This document shows positions 30,748 through 41,700 of a stretch of 64,000 bases of DNA, in pieces. The notes under the pieces were generated by a model, which did not search any database, was not told the origin of the DNA, and saw only the letters and a program-made list of their open reading frames with translations. Both the position numbers and the translations under genes were made by a program. Source of the stretch: Chalara sp. BL73 (Eukaryota; Ascomycota; Leotiomycetes; Helotiales). Each line of letters opens with the position of its first letter. The first letter of the stretch is position 1. The stretch spans positions 62,001 to 126,000 of the forward strand of contig CAKJVC010000192.1 of the NCBI GenBank assembly GCA_918026815.1. The letters are read 5' to 3'.

Positions 30748-33012
30748 TCATACAAGGTCTAGAATGACTGGTAGAACGTCCTCAAATAATTTCCCATCGT
30801 TGACTGTTACATAACCCACCTGCCGAAATTTTATTCCCTCTACTCCAACTTTTTTTAATAACAAGCAGTGAAAATAATCATCTACCTTTATTTCGGCATG
30901 AGGACGTCCATCACCACACCAAGTTGTTCCTGGCAACATGAATCCCAAATCCAGCATTCGGCTTTGAAAAGACAGCAACTCTTTAGTGCTTGTGTCGCAA
31001 TTATCCTTAATCACTGGCCTTGTTTCGGGTCCCTTTGTGGTTGGGACTCGTTTCGTTGGACTGAGGAAGAGCGGTAGGGAATAAAAGTCATCCCCAATGT
31101 CAACCGGTTCATCAAATTCTGGGAAACAATAGGATGGGAAGATATGCTCCCCAATAGGGTGGAGCGCCATCACGAATTCCTCCTTTTTCATATGTGCTCT
31201 TAATATCAAGCCCCGAATTCTTCAATAAGTACCCGTAGCTAGAGTGGGAAATTTCTTTGGCTCTAGAGGAAAATCCGAACTCAGAACGTCGAGACAGGTA
31301 TGCTGGGTATGGAGTGGTTCCTTGTCTTCAATGGAGTCGCCAATTAGTAAAGATTCATGCTAGGTGTATTCGATTTCATTGCAATCTATTAATTTTCCTG
31401 GTTTCGATGCCCACAACCGGGAAGGTACAGCAAATGACACATGCTCATTAATAATGGGAGGCTCTTCAGTATTATTGTCTTTAGACTGCACAACCCTCCA
31501 GGCCAAGCCTCGTGCGATGTCAGATATCCATATCCTAGCTAAATACTCATCTTGTAGCACATCACCAATATGTGATGCGAGGTCGCATATTTGCTATTAG
31601 TCTATCAGGCTCCAAGCTGAAACGACGCATGCTGTGTATCCTAAAAATCTTGTACCACCCTGCATACTTTTTCTGGCGGCTATCTCTGTTGCGGTCAAGA
31701 GAGCCACCTGGGCGAGACCAGACATTTGTCAAAGTCGGACTTAGTGTTGTAAGGCGGAATCCTGCTTGGCAAAGTTTCAGATGCATTCTGCGAAGTACAT
31801 ATCCAATACACCCCGCTAGTTGAAAACCTTAGGGTTTGACGGGGCAAATTAGATTCTTGGAAAGTGCAACCACGTGTATCAATTTGTCCATCCGTTTCAC
31901 TGTCCAAGTTGACACAAGATAAGAACGAATATGTGAGAGCCGCCCATCCTCATCTATCCAACTGCAACTGAAGGGATAAGAATAAGTTTTCCGTGGATCT
32001 CGATCGACGAACAAGCCTGCAGCACTGTCTATTCTAGATGCTGCCGATATATTCAGTATGCTTTTCAAATAAATATTAGCCATCTCTGCAGACTGAGCTT
32101 GCTAATCATCAACGCCGCCTTGGATAATACACATTGAATCAATCCAGAGGTACCTGATGCCTAAATGGCGGTAGACAGAGATAGTATCCGTAAAAGTCTT
32201 AGGTAGTATCGAAGCGTGAATACACTTTTTACGCTCCTTGATGTTACTTCTCGTAGTTGCGTGATTCAACAATGGAGCAAATTTAACCCAACAGTAACTT
32301 AGCGTTGCATATGAACCTGTACAACCTCACCCTTGGCAAGGAAATTTCACTGATGATTATTCGAAGACCCAATATCTAAGACGCACAAAGGGAGGGGAGA
32401 TTAGGCTGATATATGGCGGTGGCAATCAGGGTGGTTATTTTGGTACTCGTTAAGCCAGCTAGCTGCTAAATCGAGGTTTGCCAAAGATCCTGTTGTAGAA
32501 TCGTTTTTGGATTTCTTTGTACCAAGTAAAATTTACAAAGTCTTCTAGCAAGCCCCCGTTTTAGTAAGAATTTTTGAGTCTCGGAAAGTGTTAATTACCT
32601 ACCTTTAAATTCTCTCAGTCCAAAATCTGCTGAGTGATCTGTTCCCATAACAACCCGCGGTTCACCCTGATATAACTGCTCTCTTGGCGTCCTGGCTACA
32701 CCAGACCGTAGCATCTCAAGATAAACTGGCTGTTGGTATCTGGTTTCTTCTACGTCTACAGAGCCGCTAGCAGAACTAGCATCCGTCATCCGCTGATTTC
32801 TGCAAAGCCGCTAGGTTCGGGTGGTGAATGTAATACAACACAGCTTCCGACACGAAGTTCTCGTCCTCGGCCTCGTACTCCTCTACATCGCATTCGTCAT
32901 TACATAGCATGATGGTAAATTTCCCACCCGATGTCAATTGTTGCCGTGGTTTTAAATTGATACTTTGACAAACGTGGCACAGCCTGCACGGGAAGAGGGT
33001 ATGAGCAAACAT
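30748..33012 (-). pseudogene. Heterokaryon-incompatibility (HET domain) gene, inactivated
   Basis: Read downward, the pieces follow a HET protein in order: CRLCHVCQSINLKPRQQLTS (about 32.98 kb), EETRYQQPVY, the core YATLSYCW, LPKTFTD...LGIRYLWIDSMCIIQG, MANIYLKSILNISAAS, GLFVDRDP, TFQESNLPRQTLRFSTSGVYW, RRFSLEPDRLIA, DIARGLAWRV and a C-terminal 150 residues ending at 30748. The frame is broken by TAG codons at 32778-32776, 32769-32767 and 32104-32102, and by at least four frame changes that no GT-AG intron explains. The first two stops fit CAG to TAG and the third TGG to TAG, both of which RIP produces. I consider it dead. Confidence 0.85.
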
Positions 33013-33875
33013 GGATAAGAAAATGTGCTAAAAAAGAACGGGCGATGTTGTTGAGCTTCTGTGGGAATGCGAATGCGACGGCTTCTATTAATCTGTAGAT
33101 TACTCCTCGTAACGACGACGAGGGTTTCAGGGCCTAGCTGATTTAACTCCTTACCACCTTTTGAGGTTTCAAAATTGTCGGAGATACTGTTTACCGTACA
33201 GCTTTCAGGCTCCAGGCTTCGTGTCTAGGGAGCGACATCTCATGGTTCGCAATTTAGGTGCCTGAGATGCTGTATATATTAAAGCATCTACTTAGTGAGA
33301 TGTATCACACAACTCTCGCGAAATATATTCCAATTTCAAGCAAGCCGTCATGTGACACATATATCACCATTAGATAATTCTGTCCTCTGTTGCACGGTGA
33401 TTTTTGGCTGCTGAGAACTCACTCATCACGTGAACTTTTGTCGCGTGACATTTTTGTCGGAATATCTACCACATAGCAAAAGGCGTAGTAGCTATTGACT
33501 ACGCTCTTGCTGGTGTGGTTTTGGTATTCGTTGATTCATTCCTCTAAGCTACGGCCTATTGCCAGGTAAATATACAAATAAGCTAGTAAGCAATTTAATA
33601 AAAAGGCTTAAAACTGGAGATATTAAACATATTAACGCTTTAAGGAATTGTATTAGTGATTATAAAGCTATTAACCAAAAAAAAAAAATACCTCCCGAAA
33701 TCGAGTATGTATTATAAATTTTTTAACAGGATCTACAAAGGAGAGCTACCCGTGGAATTTGTACCTGCCGCTACATGAATAGAACATTGTTAAAATTCAA
33801 GTGCTGGTGGGATATTGTGGAAAGGCTCAGGCTGATGCGAATGCGTCGATCCCAAGTCGCATTATGGATTTGCGA
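33013..33875. other. Intergenic region, AT-rich
   Basis: Contains a 56-codon open stretch on the plus strand (33550-33717) with no recognised family and an A-run near 33680. Otherwise AT-rich and stop-rich. It separates the HET pseudogene from the decayed CHAT gene end. Confidence 0.35.
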
Positions 33876-34593
33876 TTACTTGTTGATAGCTTCAATAACC
33901 ATGATGAACAATTCTGGTTGGCAAAACTCACGAACTGCAACATTGGCAATCACATCTCACTAAAGGACAGTTAGCAAACTCTCTGTTTACACTGTAATGC
34001 GACTTACCATAGCCTTTCTGAATGACTAGCATGATTTCTTTGTGCTCGAGATTTTGACTTGCCGAAAAAATATAAGAAGACTGAGGTGGAAGTTTTGGAA
34101 CCGGGAACGGTCCGTCCTATGGCCTGAGCGATCATCCATCAAGGGGCCAAAGCTAAGAATAAGCGACTGTTTTAGCCGGTCCACTGTATCTAAAACTTTT
34201 CCCACCAATTCTTGGAAAGGCCAAGCGGGACTGAGACTGTATATCTATAGTAGACACAAAAATGAGATATGGAGCACGAAATTGAGTGCCGAATTTCTGT
34301 GCTGGCGTGACCAGAACCTCTTCGAGGAAATTGTTCAGATCACGTACTCTACCGAGCTGTTTATCTGATGGTTTCTTCGGAAATAGGGCGTCAGCTTGGT
34401 AGAAAATGATGCCTGGGCGTAGAGAGCAGTCGTTTTTCATATCGACGAGCTTTTGAGGTAGGACTGGAGGTGGAATACCACAGGAGCCCCAGATGTATTC
34501 TCTCGCTTTTGAGAGTTCTCTAACCTCTCGAGAGAGGTCCATGTAGTGGCTACACTCGAATTCGTAAGGCTGCTTGGCAAAGTTGGTGATGCG
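33876..34593 (-). pseudogene. Decayed 3' part of the CHAT-protease gene (NTPase-like region)
   Basis: Past the in-frame TAG at 34596-34594 the same frame continues with RITNFAKQPYEFECSHYMD and EYIWGSCGIPPP, which look like the natural continuation of the protein. Further on, WPFQELVGKVLDTVDRLKQ lies in a different frame, and the last piece VAVREFCQPELFIMVIEAIN ends at 33876. The order is collinear with an uninterrupted ancestor, but the stop and at least one frame change break it. Either the gene now makes a shorter protein, or the whole gene is dying. Confidence 0.55.
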
Positions 34594-36197
34594 CTAGAGA
34601 TCAGTCATGTAACCAAGGTAACTCTCATTGTCAATCTTGCTGGGCCCAAATAGGAGTGTTATGTTGTCTCGCATAAGCTGTAGCTCAAAGACAAGATCTG
34701 GCTTTATTTGCAACGCTAAGAATTTTGAAGTATCGTGTCCAACACTTTTGGAGCTCACGTAACTGGAGGCAGACGAGGCGCTTTTGGTCCCGATGCCTGA
34801 ATGAGAAAATGAGGAAACATTCAGCCATGATCCTGATGATTTTTTCCACTTTGGTCCCTTCCCTTTGGAGGATTTGGCAAGGCCCCCCTCGAGGTGCGCG
34901 TATGTGACTGGAACAAACCAGTCCTGTACTTCGATACGAGGATATAGTTCTACACGAACACGGTAATCTCGAAGATCCTTTCGTGCCTGGCTTGCTGAAT
35001 CCGAAAATGACTCTAGATCTTTAAAGAAACTGCAGTAGAATCTCTCGCAAAGCAATTTTATAGCGGCGCCGGATATATTGTACGACATCGCTAAGATCTT
35101 TAAGGAATTCCCCTTTGAGAAGAGGCGACTTAAATTGCCCTCATTGCCACCGAATGGATTTGCAGATTTGCATGCATTCAAAACTGCGTAAGGCACTTGA
35201 TGGAGGTGAAGTTCATCTGCGATAGCTCTTGCGGGAACGCCGACTAAATTATCCTTCATATCTTCAGGCTTTCTTTTCGAGAAGTCTTCGTGTAAGAAAT
35301 ATAGATAGGACTTGTGAATTTTGCAGTTTTGACTACGAAAAGTAAGCCTATCACCATAGTAGATGGTAGAGAAACGTACTTTACTTCACTAGTGACTCGT
35401 CCATGGACGTCAAAATGCACGATGTCAAAATAACCTTTAGGACGTGCTTTAAGGTGCTTCTTAAATGCGTCGAATGTGCCAGGCCGTACAACTTCCAAGA
35501 CGATACTATGGGGTGATTTGTTGTCTTCAAGTGCACGTTTGATACGCAGAATTGCGCTCATTGTAATCCCAGGATCTATGTCATAGTACTGGCCGTTGTT
35601 CTCTTCAAAGCTCCTGGCGATGACCAACAAGATATTTACGCGGCCTTCTTCTTTCTGGTAGCCTGTTTCTCCAGTTGTTGCAGTAGGACCATTAATCACA
35701 TTGGTTTGTGAAGTGACTCGCCTAACGCTGATCCTTCGGGCATTTACTCTGGGCCACAGGCCCTGGTCTTCTAATTGCTCCCATCGTATCTGATGGATTG
35801 TATTTCTAGTATCTTGCTGTAGAACTGCTTCTCTGATTTCTATGATGACGTTCGCGCGCGTGAAATTCCCAGAGAACTCTTCAATTCCTAGTTGTCTGAA
35901 CAATTCTTTCCCATATTCATTTATCATGGCTTCTGTGCTCTTAGCGATTGCAGAATCGTATCTTCCCTCATTTAGCATTTCGTTGAGATATAGCAAGCAA
36001 GAATCGTGATCCTTTTTCGAGCATGGATCGTTGAAGGTACATTCAATTGGTTCCGGGTTATCATCTACTGTGATTTTAACACTGTATTGTAACCTGCCAT
36101 CTTGGTGAATTTCTGGGCAAGGTACTTGTTGGATCGTGATCTTATGGAAGTCCAATGCTGCAGTCGACTTCGAAGACAACTTTAGGAACTGTGGCAT
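34594..36197 (-). CDS. CHAT-domain (caspase-like) protease
   Basis: Two exons (36197-35385 and 35310-34594) give 509 aa; an upstream in-frame ATG at 36287 would add 30 residues. The CHAT fold is clear. RVNILLVIARSF begins it, then HSIVLEVVRPGTFDAFKKHL, the catalytic His in DIVHFDVHG, and the catalytic Cys in YAVLNACKSA after the intron. LKILAMSYNISGAA, LRDYRVRVEL and VQDWFVPVTY close the domain. The N-terminal 190 residues match the usual region ahead of CHAT in these fungal proteins. After CHAT a DLVFELQLMRDN segment leads into a ruined P-loop (FGPSKIDNES) and a TAG stop. The intron uses GTAAAG and an AAG acceptor. Divergent from the gasdermin-like gene, a known protease/pore-former arrangement. 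Confidence 0.8.
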
Positions 36198-37167
36198 TGC
36201 TGTTATGGCCCATCGGCTCAAAGATTCATTTCGTGATAATTTATGCACTTCACACTTACCCTCAGCGGTGTAAAGAGATCCGTTCAAGCTTCACTTCCGT
36301 GAGCAAGGTGTTAAGATTGCAATGGGGCGCGAGCCTGGCCTTGGAGCTACAACTATTTGCTGAACTAAATCATTGTGCGACGGAGCGATGTTTATGGAGC
36401 GGTTGAACCAGGCTCTACTGTATGAATGGTGCCACTTTCCAGAAAGACATCATCTGGCGGTGGCGCTGGAGGGGAGGAGGCATGCGACAAGGCTGGAAGC
36501 CAAAGACTCTCTGGTATCCTCCGAAAGAGAATATTGTCACATGGAGGCATTGGAACATGCTGCTATGGAGCATCCTGCGTAAATAGAAGGCTGCTTGCAG
36601 TCTTCAGAGGTGCTGATCGTCGGCGATGGCCGTTTAGGGATTGGTGCCTCGAGCGATATTTGCCTCAGACTCGAGAAGCTTCGAGGACTCTATTTGAATG
36701 TTCGAAATCTCTTTGGGTCCGCAGGATGGCATTACGTGACACTGCATTTGAAACCTATCCTCACAAAGCCTCCGGAGCTTTTGGCGTCTGAGAGACAACA
36801 TAGTCTGGATGAACTTTCAACCAAGAAAATGCAAAAACCTAGCATCCTTCAACTGTGTATGCTGCCCGAGCCGCGCGAGTCATGCTCTAGGTATTTGTGC
36901 AGCGTCATACCGCAGTTTGAAGTTGTGAACTTTCATCGAGCATTTTGGAGGAGGCGCTTCGCCGCTCCCCTATAGCTGAGCTGCTGTGCCACCGTGGAAC
37001 GATTGGGCGCCTTTTCCAAAATATTCAAATAATAATGCCATATTCCGAGACCTAGCACCGCGGGAAGTATTCAATCGGAGCCAGCTCACTTTTGGAACTC
37101 GCCCGTACTGTGGTTTAGTTTTCCCAGCCAATTCCACGATCCAAAGGCAAACGTCTGAGGAACCACA
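36198..37167. promoter_or_regulatory. Shared divergent region between CHAT protease and gasdermin-like genes
   Basis: About 970 bp between two start codons that face away from each other, so the pair may be co-expressed. Some minus-strand open pieces (for example PPAPPPDDVFLESG near 36.42 kb) could be a decayed upstream exon or chance. No RNA or repeat was seen. Confidence 0.4.
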
Positions 37168-38088
37168 ATGGCGGCAACGGCACAACCTCTAAAAATTCTT
37201 GATGCCTATTATCTCTTACCTACCGGAGCAAACATTTCTCACGTTAATAAACTGCTCGGGAGGGTGGTTGAAAACCACATCTACCCGCTTCAGAGATACG
37301 AACCAAAAGACAACATTACTCCGCAGAATTTGGTACCAGGACTGATGGGAAACTCGAACGCTATCGAGTCGGTGACCGAAACACCTCAACAGAGCCAAAA
37401 CCGTGAGGCACGAGGGAAGCTGACGGATCTCGTGAAGGCGCATGCGACTGCAATGGAAGGAGAGTCTGCAACAGTTTCAGCATACTTGCTGAAAACATAC
37501 GACATGACACAAATCAAGCCCAATTTCGTGGCCCTCAAGAATAATCCACAATATCTCGCTGCGATAACAGAGCTTTTTGAAGAAACTGGGCGTAAGAGAC
37601 TCCCCATGATAACGAGGGTGTTGGTTTGCGAGGATATGGAAGTTACAACTATCAAAGATTCAAAGAAGGGAGCCGGATTTAATATCGTGATCCCAGGAAC
37701 AGCAGCTGCGACCCAAGGCGCTGTGCCCAAGGGATTACTTGACGCAGAAGCTAGGTTTGAGCACAAAAAGACAAAGACAGTTGAGAAGACTAGGAAGATT
37801 TCTGGGGGGGTTATAGTTGGGTTAGCGTATACGTGGACAGACATGCAACCAGTGCCACAGGAGCGAAAACCCAAACCCAAGTTGATCGAGAAGATCAAAT
37901 CATGGTTTCATAAGAAGCAAGAAAGCCAGAAGTTTGAGATAGTCGTGAGCAATAACCAACAGGGCGGCCCATATATGGAAGCGAAGGCCAGCGCAGAGGA
38001 AGCTGCAACTCAAACAGAAGAAAAAGCCATCGAGGAAAGCAGCAGCGACCAGACAATCAGCGAGAACGAAGAAGGAGCTCAACACTGA
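37168..38088 (+). CDS. Gasdermin-like pore-forming protein
   Basis: An intronless 306-aa protein; the start CACAATGG is in good context. It follows the plan I associate with fungal gasdermins (RCD-1/HET-Q1 group). There is a short first strand with a LGRVVENHIYPLQRYEP motif (about residues 29-45), a helical middle (about 85-150), then alternating strands with ITRVLVCEDMEVTT, a Gly-rich GAGFNIVIPG hairpin and ISGGVIVGLAYTW (to about 228). A basic linker (PKPKLIEKIKSWFHKK) and an acidic low-complexity tail (about 265-306) end the protein and could be an inhibitory or cleaved C-terminus. Neighbourhood supports the call: a caspase-like protease gene lies divergently upstream and an NLR gene 634 bp downstream. 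The assignment is by pattern, not search. Confidence 0.6.
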   Translation: MAATAQPLKILDAYYLLPTGANISHVNKLLGRVVENHIYPLQRYEPKDNITPQNLVPGLMGNSNAIESVTETPQQSQNREARGKLTDLVKAHATAMEGESATVSAYLLKTYDMTQIKPNFVALKNNPQYLAAITELFEETGRKRLPMITRVLVCEDMEVTTIKDSKKGAGFNIVIPGTAAATQGAVPKGLLDAEARFEHKKTKTVEKTRKISGGVIVGLAYTWTDMQPVPQERKPKPKLIEKIKSWFHKKQESQKFEIVVSNNQQGGPYMEAKASAEEAATQTEEKAIEESSSDQTISENEEGAQH

Positions 38089-38722
38089 AATCTCTCAAAT
38101 AATACCAAGGAAGCCCGCAAAATGCCTACTATTCGTTCACTACAGTTACGGGATGGCCACGACGAATGATGGGACTAGATGATTTTGAAATGGATTTTAC
38201 GACTCTCTTTTCACATGTCATACACTTCTTTCTGGATGGGAGCGGTTTTTTGCAAATATTGAGGATATATATTTTCCATCTTTTAGTAGAGTAACCAGCT
38301 AGATACAATACGACGTGATAAGAAAGTTTGACTCGCCGTAAAGAACTAACAGATTCTTTCCTTTGGACACCTCATGACTCAACTCAGGCCACTGAACTTT
38401 GGTGAGGTAGTGGTTCTTAAGACCGAAATTGATTAGAAGATTCCAGAGCGAAGAAAGGCTACACAAATACAACGCATAAGACCAAAGCATGCTCACTCAT
38501 CAACTCGTGGAACTCGGGAACTCTTCTAAGCACAACCAATTTGCCCCTCAATTACATCATGATGCACCGGTGACTTGGGAGTTCATTGTATGACGGAACA
38601 TTCAGCTGGCTACTGCAGCTGACACAAAACAAACACTCTAGCAAATAAGGCTTTGATTCACCCACAACCTTGCCTACTCAGGCGCACTCGCTCACTTATT
38701 ATCGCCTCATCAAGTGCTTGCA
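38089..38722. promoter_or_regulatory. Spacer between gasdermin-like gene and NLR gene
   Basis: 634 bp in which the gasdermin-like transcript should end and the NLR transcript begin. Nothing coding was recognised. Confidence 0.35.
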
Positions 38723-41700
38723 ATGCCAATTTGTCGCATCGACGACAACGACATCAGTTACGACGACGAAATATTTGTCGCTGAGAAAATACTGCAACCC
38801 TATATAAGATCACTCACCGAGCCGTTGCGTTGTGACAGGAAGAACCTAATTTCAAGGATACGAGTTTCTCCCAGTTTTCTAGCTGCTGGTACGCGGCGAC
38901 ATTGGCGCCAGATGGCCATGTGCCATCACGACTCCGCGATTCAAAATTTCAGAGCGAGGGTAGAGGAATTGACATGTTACTCTGTCGCCAACCTTGCTAG
39001 CGATGAGAAGCGACCGTTTATGCCTTTGAAGGCACTCGAAGCTCAGCTTGCAGAGAATCAAAATGCGCGGCTGAACAACATCCTTATAGCGCTCTACCGT
39101 CCCGAACTTCCCCCAACCTATGCTGAAGCTATCCTGAAGAGGTATACTGCCGTCTTTTGCATCCTCCTGGAAATTGGAAAAGGGAATCTCATTCATCGAT
39201 TTACAGAGCACAATACCCTTCACGATTTTTACTTACCATTCAATCCAAGAACTGCTCCGGTTCAGTTCCCGGAGACCACTGGAGACGCCAGTTTTTACCA
39301 ACATTTCTGTCAAGCGCAATGGAAATACTCAGTTCCTGTCTTTCAAGGACTTCTAAGTCATTCTTTCCCACCTGAGCAGATTTTGCCTTTTGTCTCTCGA
39401 GATCTGCTGTGGAAAGGAACCGACTCCAATCTCTGGAAGGTAACCCTCCATGAAGATTATAACCGTCTCCAGACACAGAGAGTCGAATCGGTATGTTCGA
39501 GTCCAGCCATACTCTGTAAATATACTTACACCTTGGGCAGAATCATGTTGCGAATACCAATACTTTTGTTCTTAAATCCTACAACTCAGACTTGCAATCC
39601 GGGGCTGATCTTTTTGATGCCGAGGTGAAGGCTTTCAGACGCTTAGGACCTGACCAAGGTGTATTGGGATTCTGTGGAAATTATGTTCAAGCCAATACTT
39701 CTAATATTATATTGGAGTACGCAGATCAGGGCACTCTAGATCAGTACTTTAAAACCGTCAGTCCACCCAGCGATGGAGAGGACATTATCCGGTTCTGGCG
39801 ACGCCTTTTCGACATTATCAAAGCTTTGGTCGCAATATACAAGGTCACATGGGATGACCCTCTCCATGAACCAAAGATCAGCCAACGGTATACATTTCCT
39901 CTTTCTTTTGCAACTGAATCTAATATACGTAGATGGAATCTTGATGTGAAGCCGTCAACCATCTTAGTCGCTAGTAATAGTGCGCCAACGCCCTATGAAT
40001 GGAAGTTTCAACTTGCAGATTTTAGCTTGCACCAGCTCAGAAGCACGAAGCCCTCCAGCGACATTGACAATTATGGCACTCGCTCTTATGGTATGTATTT
40101 CCCCTTCATTATGCAGTCCTCTAACAACGTGAAGGAGCCCCTGAATATACAGGAAATACTGGCACTGCTCGGCTAGAAAATCCGAAGCAGGGCAACGATA
40201 TCTGGTCCCTAGGGTGTGTTTTCAGTGAAGCTGCCACCTGGATTGCGTGTGGCTACGATGGATTGTTAAATTACCGACTTCAACGCAAAACCGAAATCGA
40301 TGCTGACTGCAGCCCTGCTCCGATAAATAGCTTTCACGATGGTGGTAGCTTACTGAACATTGTACAGGAACACCACCGGAGGCTCTTTGGCATGCTTCGG
40401 CATCAAGACTGCATCACTCAATCTGTTGTGGATCTCATGATTGAGGAAATGCTGGAAATACCAGAAGGCCGCCCAACTGCCGACCAATTGTGGATCAAAT
40501 CCCAACGAATTCTCTCGAGAGCCGAGGATCGGTACGCAGCATTAACAAATAACGCCTCTGAACCGAGCAAGAGCACCATCGAGCGTCTAAGATCAGTCCC
40601 GCGAGGTCCTCCCTCAATTTACGAGACAGCTGCAAACGTGGAAAACGTGGCGTTTTCAAATCGGATCTCAGACCAACAATATACATTCATAGAATCTAGA
40701 AATGCTCACGTTTTGAAAGGCGGCTATGCTATCGAAATTAAGGATCCCCGAAATCGTTTTGAACATCGCCATTTACCTTCAGCCCGTCATACTTCTAGTT
40801 ATCATGGGCCAGATTCAAAATACGTCAACGAACTGTTGTTAACAAATGACAATAGCAAAGCTCCCACAACAGACTTGATTACTAGCAGCACATCGGCGAG
40901 TCTCGGCGCTTCTTTATTGGCGGATTCGGACGCGTACCCCGAGCCTATAACAACGCAGCCAATGCGACCGCTATCGTCATCACTTACTCCGGGACTCATG
41001 ATTTCTAATTCCAGGGATGTCCTCTCTAGTACAGGTATGAAGATTCCAGACCATATACTTGGTACCTAGTATAGTTGCAAGTCTTTTACTAATTCTTCCC
41101 TGTGAAATAGAGCAGGAACATAATACCACTTTTCAACGGCGTAGGGATATCCCTCGAAAGTCCAGATTGGATGCTCACCGAGTTCCAAAAGTCTCTCCTT
41201 CGATATCCGATGCACAGGAATGGAAAGCTCGAAGGAAGAGCAGACGCGGGGCAATTGCTCCCCTATTTAATAAGCAATCACTTCAACAACTAAGCGAACG
41301 AGACCATGTGAGGAAACCCATACTCCTTAGCATCGCCCTTTACTTACTAACATATAAAAGATTTTTATTATCGATGATGCAGCTTCCATGACTTCGCACT
41401 GGCAAGAACTCAGAAAACTTGTGGAAGTTCTTTCTTATATCCTCAAAGAAGTTGATCATGGCGGCGTCAATCTCTCCTTTGCTAATTCCACTCAGCGCCT
41501 CATGGCCAGGTCAGCGACTAAGCTATTGAGATTCCTTGAACAGCAGAATCCCCAAATCTGTTCAAAAATATTACAAACGGATATCAATTCACGCCTTGGT
41601 GACATCCTGATGGAGCATCGGAAGGCAATTCGCGACTGGGCAAGCTCTAGATCAGGCTTTAAATTAGGACTACCCAAGCGTCCTCAGCCTATTACCCTGT

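Noticed and set aside
36595..36975. 126-codon plus-strand frame between the CHAT and gasdermin-like genes
   Set aside because: No family signal; it lies in the presumed shared promoter region and overlaps possible minus-strand 5' UTR.
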